Source: Lithodes maja (lineage: Eukaryota; Arthropoda; Malacostraca; Decapoda; Lithodidae). Taken from it: 64,000 nt of DNA. The notes beneath the pieces were generated by a model. It worked only from the letters and a program-made list of their open reading frames with translations, searched no databases and was not told the origin of the DNA. Both the position numbers and the translations under genes were made by a program. How positions within the stretch are numbered: the stretch's first letter is position 1; each line of letters starts with the position of its first letter. Positions 62,149 to 64,000 of the stretch are shown here, one piece after another. The stretch is from contig JBAKBP010007656.1 in assembly GCA_037953745.1 (NCBI GenBank), positions 33,761 through 97,760 on the forward strand, given 5' to 3'.

Positions 62149-64000
62149 CTATCTATCTATCTATCTATCTATATGCTCTGGCCCAATCCCCATTTTGGGG
62201 GTAGCCGACTCAAGACAGAGCAAGAACAGGGAAAACACAAAAACAACATAAAACAAAAAATAAACACAGATAAAAAGCACAAACTCACACACATCCAGGT
62301 CACCCAGGAGAAGACCCAGAGACCAGGGTTACCAAGGTCGCTCCAGCACTCCCCCAGCCCCTGACCACCCGGAGAGGTTCCGATCTCGGCAGGCAGACAT
62401 GCAGCGGAGCCAAAGCCACAAGCCCTCCCACCACACTTCCAGGCACACCCTTCATATTAATCGTCCCCCCGGGCCAGGCGCCTGATGGACTATTATCTAG
62501 TCGAACTTGCGCCCGACCCCTTACTCCAAATGACCACGTGTTCACTCAACTATTCACAAGCATTCTCCATTCACTCCTGTCCACCACCACTTCCTCTGCC
62601 TGATCTATAGTCATTCCTCTATCATCCAAAGCCTTTCTTACACAGTCTCTCCATCTCAATGGGGGTCTTCCTGCCCTTCTATCTCCCCTTGTACCTGACT
62701 CACATATTCTCTTTGTAAGCCTTTCATCTCCCATTCGTTCAACATGACCATACCAGCTCAGCACCCTTCTGTCCACTCTGGCTGACAAATGTTCCTGCTG
62801 CCCCACTCTCCTACGTATCTCTTCATTCCTCAATCTGTCTCTACGAGTAACTCCACACATACTCCTCAAGCAGCTCATCTCCATCACATCCAGCCCTCTT
62901 TTCTCCTTTTTCTTCAGAGCCCATGTCTCAGCCCCATACATCACTGTTGGCACAACAATTCCTTGATACAGTGCACTTTTTACTTTCACTCCGAGATTTC
63001 TCGTCTTCCACATACTTCCCATTGCTCCGAAAACCTTCCTTCCTTCACACACTCTCTGTTTTACCTCCACTTCCATACCTCCACTCCTGCTTATCGTTCC
63101 TCCTAGATATTTAAAACACTCTACTTGTTCCAATATTTCCCCATCCAGCCTCACATCTAGATTCACCCTATGCTCTCCCCTATTACACACCATTACTTTA
63201 CTTTTATTGACGTTCACCTTCAGTTTCCTCCTTCCACAAACCACACCAAACTCTTTGACTACCCGCTGCAGTTTCTCATCAGAATCCGCCACCAATGCTG
63301 TGTCATCAGCGAACAGCAACTGATTCAACTCCCAATCTCTACCATTCTTTCCTACTAAACCCAATCCTCTTCCCATAGTTCTCCTTTTCACCTCCCTCAC
63401 CACACCATCCATAAACATATTAAACAGCCATGGTGACATTACACAACCCTGTCGCAAACCTACCTTTACCTCAAACCATTCACTCAACTCACTATTTCCT
63501 ACTCTCACACATGCTCTGCTCCCTTCATAAAAACTCTTAACTGCTTCTAACAAATTTCCTCCTATTTCATAAATCCTTAACACCTTCCACATTGCTTCAC
63601 GGTCCACACGATCATACGCTTTTTCCAAGTCCATAAAAGCCCAAAATATCTCCTTATGCTTCTCTAAATACTTCTCGCATAACTGTCTTACTGCAAACAT
63701 CTGATCCACGCACCCTCTTCCCCTCCTAAAACCGCACTGTTCTTCTCCTATTGCAACTTCCGTACACTTTATTATCCTCTCTATCAACACCCTGCCATAC
63801 AGCTTTCCAACCACTGACAATAAACTAATACCTCTATAACTTGAACACTCCTGCCGATCTCCCTTCCCCTTGTACAACGGCACAATACATGCACTCTTCC
63901 AGTCTATTGGTACCATTGACACAACAAAGCACACATTGAAAAGTCTCACCAACCAATCTATTATCACATCTCCACCCTTCTTTATACACTCCACAGCAAT
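62149..64000 (-). mobile_element. RTE-like element, copy 6 (runs off window)
   Basis: Left target repeat CGAAAAT at 62142-62148 and the six-unit tail are present; the 5' end lies beyond base 64000. It is 3860 bases from the previous copy, i.e. element plus three monomers, and shares that copy's left-flank variant. Confidence 0.93.
62546..64000 (-). CDS. RTE-like reverse transcriptase, copy 6 (partial)
   Basis: Open from the window edge to the same stop as the other copies. One private change gives S for G in the VGN(G/S)ELSEW segment. Catalytic motifs FMDLEKAYD and FADD are present. Confidence 0.88.
   Translation of the reverse strand: MAVECIKKGGDVIIDWLVRLFNVCFVVSMVPIDWKSACIVPLYKGKGDRQECSSYRGISLLSVVGKLYGRVLIERIIKCTEVAIGEEQCGFRRGRGCVDQMFAVRQLCEKYLEKHKEIFWAFMDLEKAYDRVDREAMWKVLRIYEIGGNLLEAVKSFYEGSRACVRVGNSELSEWFEVKVGLRQGCVMSPWLFNMFMDGVVREVKRRTMGRGLGLVGKNGRDWELNQLLFADDTALVADSDEKLQRVVKEFGVVCGRRKLKVNVNKSKVMVCNRGEHRVNLDVRLDGEILEQVECFKYLGGTISRSGGMEVEVKQRVCEGRKVFGAMGSMWKTRNLGVKVKSALYQGIVVPTVMYGAETWALKKKEKRGLDVMEMSCLRSMCGVTRRDRLRNEEIRRRVGQQEHLSARVDRRVLSWYGHVERMGDERLTKRICESGTRGDRRAGRPPLRWRDCVRKALDDRGMTIDQAEEVVVDRSEWRMLVNS

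Larger units (their letters stand above)
19091..64000. repeat. Satellite array, ~481-bp monomer, with embedded mobile elements
   Basis: A monomer of about 481 bases (for example 27296 to 27777) is tandemly repeated from 19.1 kb to the window end, by estimate about 60 times once insertions are subtracted. Constant blocks include CAGGCAAATCGGTGATTTTG, CGTCTCGCCGTTGGGGATTC, AACTCCATAGACGAG and GCCATTCGATTTTTCTCGCC. Short frames of 60-107 codons recur on both strands but change length with small indels, so they are unlikely to be genes. Most length variation falls at one palindromic spot, CCTTGGGTTTTAAGCCCAGG. Six RTE copies, one RTE scrap and two MITEs interrupt the array. Confidence 0.95.

Noticed and set aside
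19209..62251. Recurring 60-107-codon frames in the satellite (VPFDFSRRAASRHG on plus, MNPQRRDESKYV on minus)
   Set aside because: They occur on both strands of the same DNA, change length with small indels and lack any domain; shared sequence is explained by the repeat itself.
36643..64000. Six separate retrotransposition events into a preferred satellite site
   Set aside because: Identical tail length, plus identical truncation point and duplication in the complete copies, with near-identical bodies, fit amplification of one insertion much better.

Overview
The window looks like arthropod nuclear DNA, plausibly from a crustacean. Nearly every reading frame belongs to a mobile element, there are spliced-exon signals rather than bacterial operons, and the 10.4-11.0 kb stretch is a degenerate (CCTAA)n tract, i.e. 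the arthropod TTAGG telomere motif. No prokaryotic features were seen. The species cannot be named from the sequence alone.

Layout. 1-4.6 kb: the 3' half of a Ty3/gypsy LTR retrotransposon with integrase upstream of reverse transcriptase-RNase H (the Gmr1-type order) and a putative 3' LTR. 5.4-9.4 kb: the only host-gene signal, a terminal exon (8404-8516) encoding a six-cysteine PLAC domain as in ADAMTS/ADAMTSL/papilin proteins. A candidate upstream phase-1/phase-1 exon (6070-6189) has a partial duplicate at 6957-7044. These exons lie among TTAA-flanked MITEs, an (AAC)n-tailed retroelement fragment with a 9-bp target duplication, and three tandem arrays (37, 33 and 96 bp units). 9.4-19.1 kb: a repeat graveyard with the degenerate TTAGG tract, tRNA-derived sequences, several 5'-truncated non-LTR 3' ends with short-repeat tails, an I-like RNase H fragment abutting a broken Tc1 transposase, and more TTAA MITEs.

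19.1-64 kb: a satellite array of a roughly 481-bp monomer, by estimate about 60 copies, with several higher-order periods (3, 4 and 8 monomers). Embedded in it are six copies of one 2403-bp, 5'-truncated RTE-like non-LTR retrotransposon (minus strand). Each left junction lies at the same monomer position next to CGAAAAT, and the five complete copies share the same truncation point, the same 7-bp duplication and the same six-unit CTAT tail. They are therefore best read as one retrotransposition event multiplied by satellite turnover. Two 229-bp TTAA MITEs were co-amplified in the same way. A 134-bp scrap of the RTE element, a perfect 41-bp inverted patch copied from a neighbouring monomer, and a 6-bp microhomology deletion record template switching and recombination at a palindromic site of the monomer.

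How things work together: the retroelement proteins (integrase, RT-RNase H, RTE RT, Tc1 transposase) explain the dispersed repeats, while unequal exchange, gene conversion or replication slippage explain the satellite and its passengers. Nothing seen requires a new enzymatic system. The most unusual features are the satellite-amplified RT gene copies, the A AAA AAC heptamer exactly in phase at the integrase/RT junction, and the inverted-repeat-capped 37-bp array.
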